From assembly GCA_025966225.1 (NCBI GenBank), contig JAOPVI010000086.1:33772-97771 (forward strand): a stretch of 64,000 nucleotides of DNA, read 5' to 3'. Below are positions 11,687 to 22,727 of this stretch, piece after piece (the stretch's first letter is position 1; each line of letters starts with the position of its first letter). The translations under genes were made by a program, and so were the position numbers. Source of the DNA: Mycobacterium sp. (GTDB lineage: Bacteria > Actinomycetota > Actinomycetes > Mycobacteriales > Mycobacteriaceae). Under the pieces are notes generated by a model, which saw nothing but the letters and a program-made list of their open reading frames with translations, was not told the DNA's origin and did not search any database.

Positions 11687-12034
11687 ATGACCGAAGCGGC
11701 CACCATCTATCACAATCCCAAGTGCTCGACGTCACGCAAGACGTTGGACCTGTTGCGGGACAACGGGATAGAGCCGACAGTCGTGCAATACCTGAAGACC
11801 CCACCGTCGCGGGCCGAACTCGAGAAGATGATCTCCGACGCAGGCCTCGACGTGCGTGCCGCCGTCCGCAAGCGTGAATCGCTCTACACCGAACTCGGGC
11901 TTGCCGACGCGTCCGACGACCAACTGCTCGACGCCATGGCCGAACATCCGATCCTGATCGAGCGGCCCTTCGTCGTCACCGCTAAGGGCACGCGCTTGGC
12001 CAGACCCATCGACTCCGTCCGCGAGATTCTGTGA
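11687..12034 (+). CDS. ArsC family (glutaredoxin-dependent) arsenate reductase-like protein
   Basis: TIYHNPKCSTSRKTLDLLRDNGIEPTVVQYLKTPPSRAEL; IERPFVVTAKGTRLARP. Confidence 0.9.
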   Translation: MTEAATIYHNPKCSTSRKTLDLLRDNGIEPTVVQYLKTPPSRAELEKMISDAGLDVRAAVRKRESLYTELGLADASDDQLLDAMAEHPILIERPFVVTAKGTRLARPIDSVREIL

Positions 12035-12690
12035 CCCGGCGGCTCATCGCAACGGCCGCGCTCGTCGCGGCCACGGTGGCTGGCTGCGGGCCCGCCGCTC
12101 CGGACTACCAGTCGCTGTGGTCGACCACTGCCACCCCCACGACGCCGGCGACTACCGGCGCGCCCGTGCCGATCTCGCAGTACCTCGCCTCCGTCGAAGT
12201 GGGCGGTCAGACCGTCGCGCCGGACAAGCTGACCGATCTGACGGTGACGATGCCGGTGCCCCCGGGTTGGCACCCCTACACCAACCCGAACCTCGCGCCG
12301 GGTACCCGGACCATCGTCAAGGGCGACACCTACCCCACCGCGATGCTCCTGGTCTTCCAGCTGTCGGGCGCCTTCGACGCCGCCGAGGCGCTCAAGCACG
12401 CGGACGTCGACGCCGAACTCTCGGAGAACTTCAAGAAGCTCAACGGGTCGAGCGACAACTTCCGCGGTTTCCCGTCCTCGATGATCGAGGGCAGCTACGA
12501 CCTCAACGGCAAGCGGATGCATAGCTACAACCGCATCGTCATCGCGACCGGGAAACCGGCCAAGCCCGACGCGCCCGGCCAGAAGTACCTCATCCAGTTC
12601 ACGGTGACCGGTTTTGCCGATCAAGCTGCGAACGATGGACCCGACGTCGAGGCGATCATCAAGGGCTTCACGGTCGCGGCGGCGAAGTAG
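12031..12690 (+). CDS. lpqT: LpqT/LpqN-family lipoprotein
   Basis: Lipobox VAGC; LpqN-family body; GTGA overlap with upstream arsC-like gene; next to prs as remembered for lpqT in M. tuberculosis. Confidence 0.8.
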   Translation: MTRRLIATAALVAATVAGCGPAAPDYQSLWSTTATPTTPATTGAPVPISQYLASVEVGGQTVAPDKLTDLTVTMPVPPGWHPYTNPNLAPGTRTIVKGDTYPTAMLLVFQLSGAFDAAEALKHADVDAELSENFKKLNGSSDNFRGFPSSMIEGSYDLNGKRMHSYNRIVIATGKPAKPDAPGQKYLIQFTVTGFADQAANDGPDVEAIIKGFTVAAAK

Positions 12691-12720
12691 CACTACCCCA
12701 CTAGGTACGGCGCCGGGGGT

Positions 12721-12738
12721 CCCCCCGCTTGCGGGGGG
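12721..12738. terminator. Perfect GC hairpin (CCCCCCGC-TT-GCGGGGGG) between lpqT-like gene and SDR gene
   Basis: 8-bp perfect stem with 2-nt loop in the 30-90 bp gap after the lpqT stop; no U-tract. Confidence 0.4.
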
Positions 12739-12773
12739 AGAGCGAAGCGACCCGGGGAACTATCCTGGCGACC

Positions 12774-13640
12774 ATGAGCGACTGGACCGCCGCAGACCTG
12801 CCCTCCTTTGCCGGACGCACCGTCATCGTCACGGGGGCCAACAGCGGCCTCGGTGAGGTCACCGCGCACGAACTCGCACGCGTCGGCGCCAAGGTGATCC
12901 TCGCGGTGCGCAACACCGCCAAGGGCGACGCCGCCGCGGCCGGCATGTCCGGTGACGTGGAAGTCCGCAAGCTCGACCTGCAGGACCTGGCTTCGGTGCG
13001 GGAGTTCGCCGACGGTGTCGACGGCGTCGACGTGCTGGTGAACAACGCGGGGATCATGGCGGTGCCATACGCGCAGACCGCCGACGGATTCGAGAGTCAG
13101 CTCGGCACCAACCACCTGGGCCACTTCGCGCTCACCAACCTGCTGTTGCCCAAGATCTCCGAGCGCGTGGTGACTGTTTCGTCACTCTCGCATATGACCG
13201 GGTACGTCAGCCTCAAGGATCTGAACTGGAAGGCGCGGCCCTACTCGGCCTGGCTGGCGTACGGTCAGTCGAAGCTGGCCAATCTGCTGTTCACCAGCGA
13301 ACTGCAGCATCGACTCGACGTAGCCGGGTCGTCGGTGAAGTCGCTCGCCGCACACCCGGGCTACTCAGCCACCAACCTTCAGGGCCAGACCGGGAACAAG
13401 ATCGGAACCAAGTTCTGGAAGGCTGCCAACCGACTAGGCACCGACGCCGCCTTCGGCGCCCGCCAGACGCTCTACGCCGTCGCCAAGGACGTGCCCGGCA
13501 ACAGCTTCATCGGACCCCGCTTCGTCATGCGGGGCGCCACCGGCCAGAGCCCACGTAGCCCGCTGGCGAGATCCAAGTCCACGGCGGCGGCGCTGTGGGA
13601 CCTATCCGAGCAGCTGACAGACGTGAAGTACCCGCTCTGA
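12774..13640 (+). CDS. Short-chain dehydrogenase/reductase
   Basis: TVIVTGANSGLGEVTAHELARVGAKVILAVRN; NNAGIM; YGQSKLANLLF. Confidence 0.93.
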   Translation: MSDWTAADLPSFAGRTVIVTGANSGLGEVTAHELARVGAKVILAVRNTAKGDAAAAGMSGDVEVRKLDLQDLASVREFADGVDGVDVLVNNAGIMAVPYAQTADGFESQLGTNHLGHFALTNLLLPKISERVVTVSSLSHMTGYVSLKDLNWKARPYSAWLAYGQSKLANLLFTSELQHRLDVAGSSVKSLAAHPGYSATNLQGQTGNKIGTKFWKAANRLGTDAAFGARQTLYAVAKDVPGNSFIGPRFVMRGATGQSPRSPLARSKSTAAALWDLSEQLTDVKYPL

Positions 13641-13797
13641 TTTCTGATCCAGCGCCTGTTTGCGCTAACCTTGCGGGCGATCACGGCGAGGGTGTCACTC
13701 GGTTGTCCGCCAAGTGCACCGTTATCGACGGGAACACAACTGCTTCGAGTTGCGACCCTGGCCGTGCCACGACACGCCAGCACAGGAGCAACATCAC

Positions 13798-14463
13798 ATG
13801 GCCAAGACCAAGGCCCACACCGCCAACAATCTGACCGCTGAGGTCCGCGACAAGACCGGCAAGGGCGCGTCGCGTCAGGCCCGTCGCGACGGCAAGGTCC
13901 CCGCCGTGCTCTACGGCCACGGCGCCGATCCGCAGCACCTGGTCCTGCCTGCCCGCGAGTTCTCGGCCGTGCTCCGGAACTTCGGCACCAACGCGGTGTT
14001 GACGCTCGACATCGCAGGCAAGGAAGCGCTCGCGCTGCCGAAGGCCATCGAGATCCACCCGATCCGTCGCACCATCACGCACGTCGACCTGATCATCGTC
14101 CGCCGCGGCGAGAAGGTGACCGTCGAGGTCAACGTCGACGTCGAGGGCGACGCCGGCCCGGACACACTGGTCAACCAGGAGTCCAACACCATCGAGATCG
14201 AGTCCGACGCCATGTCGATCCCCGAGCACCTGACGCTTTCGATCGAGGGCGCCGTGGCGGGCACCCAGTTCAGCGCCGCCCAGGTTCCGCTGCCCGACGG
14301 CGTCACGCTGATCTCCGATCCGGAGCTGCTCGTGGTCAACGTCATCACCGCACCGACATCTGAAGAGCTCGAGTCCGAAGGCGGCGGCGCGTCGCTGGGC
14401 GAGCAGGCCGAAGAGTTCGCCGAGGCAGTGGCCGAGGCCGAAGCAGAAGCCGAGTCCGAATAG
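13798..14463 (+). CDS. rplY: 50S ribosomal protein L25/general stress protein Ctc
   Basis: L25 domain ([28 protein letters not shown]) plus TL5/CTC C-terminal domain and acidic tail; upstream of pth. Confidence 0.95.
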   Translation: MAKTKAHTANNLTAEVRDKTGKGASRQARRDGKVPAVLYGHGADPQHLVLPAREFSAVLRNFGTNAVLTLDIAGKEALALPKAIEIHPIRRTITHVDLIIVRRGEKVTVEVNVDVEGDAGPDTLVNQESNTIEIESDAMSIPEHLTLSIEGAVAGTQFSAAQVPLPDGVTLISDPELLVVNVITAPTSEELESEGGGASLGEQAEEFAEAVAEAEAEAESE

Positions 14464-14487
14464 CTTCGGGCCGGGCGGACTGCGGTC

Positions 14488-15063
<576 letters not shown>

Positions 15064-15076
15064 CTTCCCCGCGGGG

Positions 15077-16111
15077 CTAGCTCGGCCCGCGGATACCGCT
15101 GTCGACGACCTTCACGGGCTTGTGCGGGTAACGCTTCTCGGCGTGCGCCTTGGCCTTTGAGTCGGGGAGCACGTACAGCGTCTCCTCCTTGTCCTGCAAC
15201 GGTTTGAGCACCAGCTTCACGAATCCCTTGCGGTCCTCGAGGTAGGGCTCGATGACGTCCTCGCCCGCCGGGCATACCGCCAGACAGTAGGCGGCCTTGT
15301 AGTTGGCCTTGAAGGACAGGCTCTGCCACATCGATGCGTTCTCGGAATCGCTGACGCGGGAACGGAAGTCGGCGGCATCGTCGCTGTCGGCGATGGTCTG
15401 GGCCCAGTCGGTGAAACCGCCCATGAACTCACGGTAGTTGTGTACCGAGCAGGCGACGAAGTCGAACTCGCCGTCCTTGCCGATCGCGCCGACCGGGCAC
15501 GCCGCGACGCAGAGTTTGCATTCCAGACAGGGCGAATAGTCCAGCGGCTCGCCGTAACTCGAGACCGGGGCGTCCACCATGATCGTGGCCAGCAGGATGA
15601 AGTTGCCGAACTTCGGATGAATCACGTTGCGGTGGATGCCCATTACGCCGAGTCCAGCGGCGACGGCGACCGGCTTGTGTGCAACGACCCAGATGCGGCC
15701 GGGAAACTTGTCCATCTCCATGGGGAACGTCGCCGAGGGGTTGAGTGCGCGATGCCCGGCGTCCTGAAGTGCGCGCGTGATCCGGTGCGCGGCCTCGTTG
15801 ATGATTTCGCCGGTGCGATGGAACTCCTGGTTGGCGACGCTGCGGGCGGGCGAGCGGACGTTGTCGCGGTTCATCTTCACGACCAGCGAGATGTAGCTCT
15901 TGGTCCCGGGAAGCGCATTGTCGACGTGATCCCGCTCCGAGGCCAGGTCGGGATTGTCGACGCTGGCGAAGGCGACGTCGTCCGCGCCCGCCTCGAGACA
16001 GACCGTCCTCAGCCAATCCGCGTCGATCACGCCGGGCGGTTCGGTGTGCCTGCCGCGGACCTTGCGCACGGTGGGATGGTCGGCGATTCGCGTGGGCAAC
16101 TTGTCGGTCAT
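15077..16111 (-). CDS. 4Fe-4S ferredoxin-type protein, epoxyqueuosine reductase/reductive dehalogenase-like
   Basis: CLECKLCVAACPVGAIG and CLAVCPAGED cysteine clusters; DADWLRTVCLEAGADDVAFASVDN N-terminal region. Confidence 0.8.
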   Translation of the reverse strand: MTDKLPTRIADHPTVRKVRGRHTEPPGVIDADWLRTVCLEAGADDVAFASVDNPDLASERDHVDNALPGTKSYISLVVKMNRDNVRSPARSVANQEFHRTGEIINEAAHRITRALQDAGHRALNPSATFPMEMDKFPGRIWVVAHKPVAVAAGLGVMGIHRNVIHPKFGNFILLATIMVDAPVSSYGEPLDYSPCLECKLCVAACPVGAIGKDGEFDFVACSVHNYREFMGGFTDWAQTIADSDDAADFRSRVSDSENASMWQSLSFKANYKAAYCLAVCPAGEDVIEPYLEDRKGFVKLVLKPLQDKEETLYVLPDSKAKAHAEKRYPHKPVKVVDSGIRGPS

Positions 16112-16223
16112 GACAGCTGAGTATAGTCAGCTATATCCAGATGTCGTCAAGATCCAGTGCGCAGGCGTAAAGATCCCGTCTGAATCGTGAATACGCCCAG
16201 CGGACGGGGGTAAACCTGAATTC

Positions 16224-16742
16224 ATGACACAAACGACTCGGGCTGCGCATACGCCGCTCCTGCGGCGCCTGCTCGATGGCGGGCGTACGTGGGGTTCCCT
16301 CGAGATCTCGGCGAGCCGCTACGGCGTCACGCGCTACCGCCTCGTGGTCTTTCCGCCCGGCATATCCGGTGATGAACGCGTGGTGCTGCGGCTGTGGCGC
16401 ACCTTCCCCGTGTGGGGCATTGCGACCTGGCTACTGGCCGAAGTGGTGTTGATGGACGTGGTCAGCGCTGGTCAGGCGCTCGCCTTCGCGACGGGCACGT
16501 GCGCGGCGGTAGGTGTGGTGATGATGGCGCTGGCCGGCCATACTCGCCACCGCGTCCGCACGTTGACCGTGGTGCGGATGGTGGGCGTCAACGACCCCAT
16601 GTCGGGACCACTGCTCCGGGACCTGCGCACGCTGACCGAACGGCTGACCAACGCCGACGCCAGACTCGCCGCGGGCGAACTCACCACCGTCGAACACGAG
16701 GCCGAAGTGTGGCGCGTCTACGACGAGATGCCTGCCGCCTAG
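16224..16742 (+). CDS. Conserved mycobacterial hypothetical membrane protein
   Basis: 172-aa ORF with two hydrophobic segments; plausible start and stop in an otherwise unassigned gap. Confidence 0.65.
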   Translation: MTQTTRAAHTPLLRRLLDGGRTWGSLEISASRYGVTRYRLVVFPPGISGDERVVLRLWRTFPVWGIATWLLAEVVLMDVVSAGQALAFATGTCAAVGVVMMALAGHTRHRVRTLTVVRMVGVNDPMSGPLLRDLRTLTERLTNADARLAAGELTTVEHEAEVWRVYDEMPAA

Positions 16743-17583
16743 TCGGAGGTGCGGCGCGCGTAGGCGCGCAGCGCGAACGGGGCGAGCACCGCCGTCATTG
16801 CCAACGACCAGAGGATGGTCGCCAACACCGGATGATGCAACGGTAGCTGCGCGTCCGGCGGCGCGACGGGACCGTTGCCCCACAACTCCCGCATGGCCTG
16901 CGCGAGCGACGAAACGGGATTCCACTCCGCGATCACACGCAGCCACTTCGGCATCGGCTCGGTGGGCGCAAACGTGTTGGCCAGGAACGTAATCGGGAAC
17001 AGCACGCTGAACAGCACTCCGTTGACCGCCTCGACCGACCGCATCAGCGATCCGACCAGGATGCCGAACCAGATCATGCCGAACCCGAACACGAGGATCA
17101 GCGCGAACGCCAACACCGCCTCAGCGAAGCCGCCGCGAATGCGCCACCCGATGCACAGTCCGGTGATGGCCATGACGACCACGCCGAGCGACGAATGGAT
17201 GAGGCTGGCCACACTGCGCCCGATGAGCACCGACGAGCGCCGGATGGGCAGCGATCGGAACCTGTCGATGATGCCCTTCTCGACGTCGCCGGTGATGCCA
17301 GAGGCCACGATGAACGCCGTGAACACGATGGTCTGCGCCTGAATGCCCGGCAACAGGAACTCGCGATAGGACGCGCCACCGGTGTTCGAGATCGACGCCC
17401 CGAACACGAACGCGAAGAGCAGCACGAACATGATGGGCTGCACGGTGACGTCGCTGAGCATCTCCGGCATGCGCTTGGTGTGGATCATGTTGCGCTTCAC
17501 CATGATCCAGGACTGCTGGACGATGCTGGTCTGGCGGGTGGCCGGCCGCCCCACGTCGACGGCGGACGTGGGTTCGACGGCGG

Positions 17584-17587
<4 letters not shown>
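16739..17587 (-). CDS. ABC-2 type transporter permease (DrrB-like)
   Basis: SWIMVKRNMIHTKRMPEMLSDVTVQPIMFVLLFAFVFG; ATGA overlap with the ATPase gene. Confidence 0.92.
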
Positions 17588-18552
<965 letters not shown>

Positions 18553-18631
18553 CCGGCCCACGCTATCGGTCGGCACCGACGGGCTGCCAACGCCTTCCCG
18601 GCGAGTGTGCGCAGAGTGCCAGAAATGCTCG

Positions 18632-18652
18632 GCGTGTCGCGTGCCGACACGC
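18632..18652. terminator. GC-rich stem-loop downstream of the FAAL-like gene
   Basis: GCGTGTCG-CGTGC-CGACACGC, 8-bp perfect arms, in the gap between the FAAL stop (18680) and the ABC ATPase start (18552). Confidence 0.4.
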
Positions 18653-18679
18653 ACGCTCGCGCAGGTAGGGGGCCGGGGA

Positions 18680-20314
18680 CTAGCTGACGAGCGAGACCGA
18701 GTTGGCGCGGCGCAGCTTGCCCGACGGGGTCTTCGGAATGGTTCCCGGACCGAGCACCACCACGTTGCGCGGCCGTACGTCGACCTCGGTGACCACCTCG
18801 TGCGCGACCTCGTGCTCGATGCGACGCACCTCGATCGGATCCTGCCAAGCGTTGGATTCGACTGCGACGGCGAAGGTTTCGCGTGAGTGCCCGGCGTCGA
18901 GGCGCACCGCAACCGCACAGCCGGGGCGCACGCCCGCCACGCGGCCAGCAGCCCGCTCGATGTCGGTCGGGTAGATGTTGCGGCCCGCCATGATGATGAC
19001 GTCCTTCACGCGGCCGCAGACCACGATGTGGCCGTTCTCCATCTGGTAGCCCAGGTCGCCGGTGTCGTACCAGCCGTGCTTGTCCTGCGCTGCCAAGAAG
19101 CCACCCATCGTCAGGTATCCGGGGGTCAGCGACTCGCCACGCAGTTCGATGACTCCGACCCCGCGGGCGGGCATCACCTCACCGTTCTCGTCGATGACGC
19201 GGGCCTCGAGGTCCTGCAACAGCGGGCCGAGGGAAGCCAGCCGCCTGGTGTTGCCCTTGGAGGACGGCACGGCGCGCCGCAGCGCGGCCAGCAGATCGGC
19301 GTCGACCTCGTCGACCACCAGGCCGGCGCCGCATTCGGAGAACGACACCGCCAGCGTGGTCTCGGCCATCCCGTAGGCGGGCAGGATGGCATCGGGGCTC
19401 AACCCGAACGGCTTGCCCGCGTCCAGCAGGTCCTCGACGTCGGCGGGCTCGACCGGCTCGGCGCCGGACAGGGCGAACCGCAGCGTGGACAGGTCGAACT
19501 GACCGGGCTCGGCCTGCTTGCGCAGCCGCTTGGCGAACAGCGCGTATGCGAAGTTCGGCGCCGCGGTCATGGTGCCCTTGTACTTGTCGATCAACTTCGC
19601 CCACAGCAAGGTGTCGCGGAGGAAGTCCATCGGGGTGACCTTGACGAGCTCCGCGCCGAAGTACATCGGGATGGTGAGGAAGCCGACCATCCCCATGTCG
19701 TGGAAGCACGGCAGCCAGCTGACCATGACGTCCTTCTCGACGTCGTACTGCGCGCCGACGAACATCGCCTCGGCGTTGGAGTGAATGTTGCGGTGCGTTA
19801 TTTGCACGGCCTTGGGAGATCCAGTCGAGCCGCTCGTCAATTGCATGAGCGCGAGATCGTCCTCACCCGTCTCGACGGGGTCGATCGGATCGGCCTCGAG
19901 CAGGTCGCCGATCCTGAGGACCGTGATGCCCTTCTCCTCGAGCACGGGGATCGCGACCAGGAAAGGCTCGGAGACGATCACGGCCTTGGCCTCGATCATG
20001 TCGATGACGTTCATCGTGTCCTCGGCCCAGACGGCGAGGTCGGTACGCGGGGTCGGTTGGTGCAGCATCGTCAGGCTGGCGCCACGCATCCACAGCGCCT
20101 GCGCGGTCGGCGCGATCTCGACCGGGAAGCCGGCCAGCACGCCCACGGCGTCACCGTGTCCGACGCCGGCCGCTGCGAGGCCGCCCGCGACGCATCTGGC
20201 GCGCTGGTGAACCTCGCCCCAGGTGTGGCGGATCGGCTCGTGGGGTTCACCGGTGACCATGCCCGTGGTGACAGTGCGGGCGTTGTGGAACATCTTCTCG
20301 GTAAATCTGCTCAC
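18680..20314 (-). CDS. Fatty acyl-AMP/acyl-CoA ligase (Pks16-like)
   Basis: AMP-binding motif [39 protein letters not shown]; beside ispE and near pth as recalled for pks16 (Rv1013). GTG at 20314 has an AGGAG-type RBS. Confidence 0.85.
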   Translation of the reverse strand: MSRFTEKMFHNARTVTTGMVTGEPHEPIRHTWGEVHQRARCVAGGLAAAGVGHGDAVGVLAGFPVEIAPTAQALWMRGASLTMLHQPTPRTDLAVWAEDTMNVIDMIEAKAVIVSEPFLVAIPVLEEKGITVLRIGDLLEADPIDPVETGEDDLALMQLTSGSTGSPKAVQITHRNIHSNAEAMFVGAQYDVEKDVMVSWLPCFHDMGMVGFLTIPMYFGAELVKVTPMDFLRDTLLWAKLIDKYKGTMTAAPNFAYALFAKRLRKQAEPGQFDLSTLRFALSGAEPVEPADVEDLLDAGKPFGLSPDAILPAYGMAETTLAVSFSECGAGLVVDEVDADLLAALRRAVPSSKGNTRRLASLGPLLQDLEARVIDENGEVMPARGVGVIELRGESLTPGYLTMGGFLAAQDKHGWYDTGDLGYQMENGHIVVCGRVKDVIIMAGRNIYPTDIERAAGRVAGVRPGCAVAVRLDAGHSRETFAVAVESNAWQDPIEVRRIEHEVAHEVVTEVDVRPRNVVVLGPGTIPKTPSGKLRRANSVSLVS

Positions 20315-20572
20315 GACAGTCTCCTGCTGCAGTCCGGCGCCAGTGCCACGGTTTCCATGCTCCACCTGCAAGTACATAGTTCTTGCGAGGCGCGCACGCA
20401 CAATTGGGAAGCGGTTTCGTCTCGAATCGGTGGCGGTCCAGCGAACCCGGACTTCGTCGTCCAGGTTAGGGCACCGCGATCTGCGTCAGCGCCGCGCGTC
20501 CGCCCACCGAGGTGCCCGGTGGGGAGAGTCGTCGCGGTGCACGCGTGACCGGTAGCTTTCACCGTCTCCCAT

Positions 20573-20589
20573 CTTAAGAGACTCTTAAG
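20573..20589. promoter_or_regulatory. Perfect palindrome CTTAAGAG-A-CTCTTAAG in the ispE/FAAL intergenic region
   Basis: 17-bp palindrome in a 333-bp intergenic region, AT-richer than surroundings. Confidence 0.5.
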
Positions 20590-20647
20590 TGACTACCAAA
20601 CCTTTGCGCGAATTGAGGCGTGGGTCACACGTCGACTTCAGTCGCCG

Positions 20648-21634
20648 TCACCGTGAACGCGACGGTGCGGGCACCACGCGGGCGCCGTGCACCGGCCCGC
20701 TGGCAGCCCGAACGGTCCGGCACACGCCGTCACCCGCCAACTGCACACCGACGTCGACCGCGGCGGAGGCGGAGCTACACAAGAACGCGCACGTCGGCCC
20801 TGAGCCGGACACCATGCCGGCCAGCGCCCCCGCGTCGATACCCGCGCGCAACGTACGCCGCAGCCGGGAATCCAGGCTCAGTGCGGCGGGCTGCAGGTCG
20901 TTGCCGAGCAACGGCGCCAGTTCACCGGCATCCCCCGAGGCCAACGCGGCGAGCACGGGTTCGGGGTCGTCCAGCCGCGCAGGCAGGTCGCGGTCGGCCT
21001 CGTCGACGCGGTCGCGCAGTCGGTCGAGTTCGCCGAACACCTTTGGCGTCGCGAGTCCGCCGTCGGCGAAGGCCAACACCCAGTGAAAGGTATTGCGGGC
21101 CAGCACCGTTGCCAGCTGCTCCCCTCGGCCGGTACCCAACGCGGTGCCGCCGTGCAATGCGAAGGGGACGTCGCTGCCCAACTCCGCCGCCAACGCGTGG
21201 AGGTCGCGCCGTGGGACGCCCAACTCCCACAACGCGTTGATCGCCACCAGTACGCCTGCGGCGTCCGCACTGCCGCCCGCCATCCCGCCTGCCACCGGAA
21301 TGGACTTCTCGATGGAGATGGCGACGTCGGGCGTGCGCCCCACGTGGTCGGCAAGGAGTTCCGCGGCCTGCCACGCGAGGTTGCGTTGATCGGTCGGCAG
21401 CGGCCCGCCATTGTCGGAATCCTCCCCCGTGATCTCCAACGAGAGCACGTCGGCGGTGCGGACCGTGATCTCGTCGAAGAGCGAAACGGCGTGGAAGACG
21501 GTCGTGAGCTCGTGATAGCCGTCGTTGCGGACGTCGCCGACACCGAGATACAGATTTACCTTGCCTGGCACCCTGACCGTGACGGAGCCAGTGGGAACCC
21601 ACTCCGACGCGGTATTACCGTCCGATGCAGGCAC
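20648..21634 (-). CDS. ispE: 4-diphosphocytidyl-2-C-methyl-D-erythritol kinase
   Basis: [41 protein letters not shown] kinase motif [17 protein letters not shown]; start is one of several possible. Confidence 0.93.
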   Translation of the reverse strand: MPASDGNTASEWVPTGSVTVRVPGKVNLYLGVGDVRNDGYHELTTVFHAVSLFDEITVRTADVLSLEITGEDSDNGGPLPTDQRNLAWQAAELLADHVGRTPDVAISIEKSIPVAGGMAGGSADAAGVLVAINALWELGVPRRDLHALAAELGSDVPFALHGGTALGTGRGEQLATVLARNTFHWVLAFADGGLATPKVFGELDRLRDRVDEADRDLPARLDDPEPVLAALASGDAGELAPLLGNDLQPAALSLDSRLRRTLRAGIDAGALAGMVSGSGPTCAFLCSSASAAVDVGVQLAGDGVCRTVRAASGPVHGARVVPAPSRSR

Positions 21635-21821
21635 GCCACGACAGTATCGCCGGGATGGCTTGGCCATAGCCGGAACACGAACCCGGAAAGAAACAAAGGT
21701 GGTGAGATACCCCTCATGGATCCCGCCGCCCGGCACCAGGCTGGCTCGATACCGCAATGACCTCAGGCTAGTGTTTGCTCCGAAGGTGTGTCAAGGATCA
21801 CAGACGGGACCCGCTCCGCAG

Positions 21822-22676
21822 GTGAATGACGTTTTCCGACCCTACGCTCAGAGGGTGCTGGCCTCCGGGGACCGCTACCAGGAGTACGTCATCGACGGCG
21901 CCGTTGGCCACGGCGGATCCGCAGTGGTTTACCGCGCACACTGTGCCGAGCAACCCGCGACGACGGTCGCGCTCAAAGTGCTCGACGCGCACCATCAGGA
22001 CCCCGGCCACCTGAGCCGCCTTCAGCGCGAGTACGACTTTGCCAACCGGGTCAAGCACCCGCACGTGGTGACGATGCTGGACTGCGGCCCCGGCTGGCTC
22101 GCCATGGAGCTGATCGGCGGCGGATGTGTAACGAAGCTCACCGCGCGGTCCGACGTGCTCGCCGCGCTGCTCCAGATCGCGGAAGCCCTCGACCACACGC
22201 ACCGCGAAGGTGTCGTGCACTGTGACGTGAAACCCACGAACATCCTTGTTGCGGAAGACTTCTCCGTCAGAGGTGCGATCTTGATCGACTTCGGCGTGGC
22301 CCGCAACGTCGCCGACAACGTCGGACACCGACCCACCCACGTCGAGGCATCGCTGCCGTACAGCGCTCCCGAAGTGCTGCGCGGGCACGCTGCCACCCCG
22401 GCCGCCGACGAGTACGCCCTGGCCTGCACCGTGGTCGAACTACTGACGGGTACAACACCATTCACCGCTTACACCGCGATGGGGCTGATCGATGAACACC
22501 TCAACAGTCCCGTCCCGCACTTCTCTCGGCACATCGACTGGATGCCCCGAGCGTTCGACTCGATTCTCGCCAAGGCCATGGCCAAGGATCCCGACAACCG
22601 CTACGACTCGTGCGGGGAGTTCATCGGACTCGTGATCCGGGTGCTCGGACCGACGGTGGATGGTTACGTAACTTAA
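21822..22676 (+). CDS. Compact serine/threonine protein kinase (non-RD type)
   Basis: GAVGHGGSAVVYRA, VALKVLD, VVHCDVKPTNILV, DFGVA, APEVLRG; the protein ends after the kinase domain with no TM/sensor domain. Confidence 0.88.
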   Translation: MNDVFRPYAQRVLASGDRYQEYVIDGAVGHGGSAVVYRAHCAEQPATTVALKVLDAHHQDPGHLSRLQREYDFANRVKHPHVVTMLDCGPGWLAMELIGGGCVTKLTARSDVLAALLQIAEALDHTHREGVVHCDVKPTNILVAEDFSVRGAILIDFGVARNVADNVGHRPTHVEASLPYSAPEVLRGHAATPAADEYALACTVVELLTGTTPFTAYTAMGLIDEHLNSPVPHFSRHIDWMPRAFDSILAKAMAKDPDNRYDSCGEFIGLVIRVLGPTVDGYVT

Positions 22677-22702
22677 CTTTTACCTCTCCAAGTATCCCCT
22701 CA

Positions 22703-22719
22703 GCTAACCCGGGGTTAGC
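22703..22719. promoter_or_regulatory. Perfect palindrome GCTAACCC-G-GGGTTAGC next to permease start
   Basis: 8-bp arms and 1-nt centre, 9 nt before the ATG at 22728. Confidence 0.5.
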
Positions 22720-22727
22720 GTCAGTTG

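Noticed and set aside
18887-20548. 553-aa plus-strand ORF antisense to the FAAL gene
   Set aside because: Antisense shadow ORF; the minus strand carries canonical AMP-ligase motifs.
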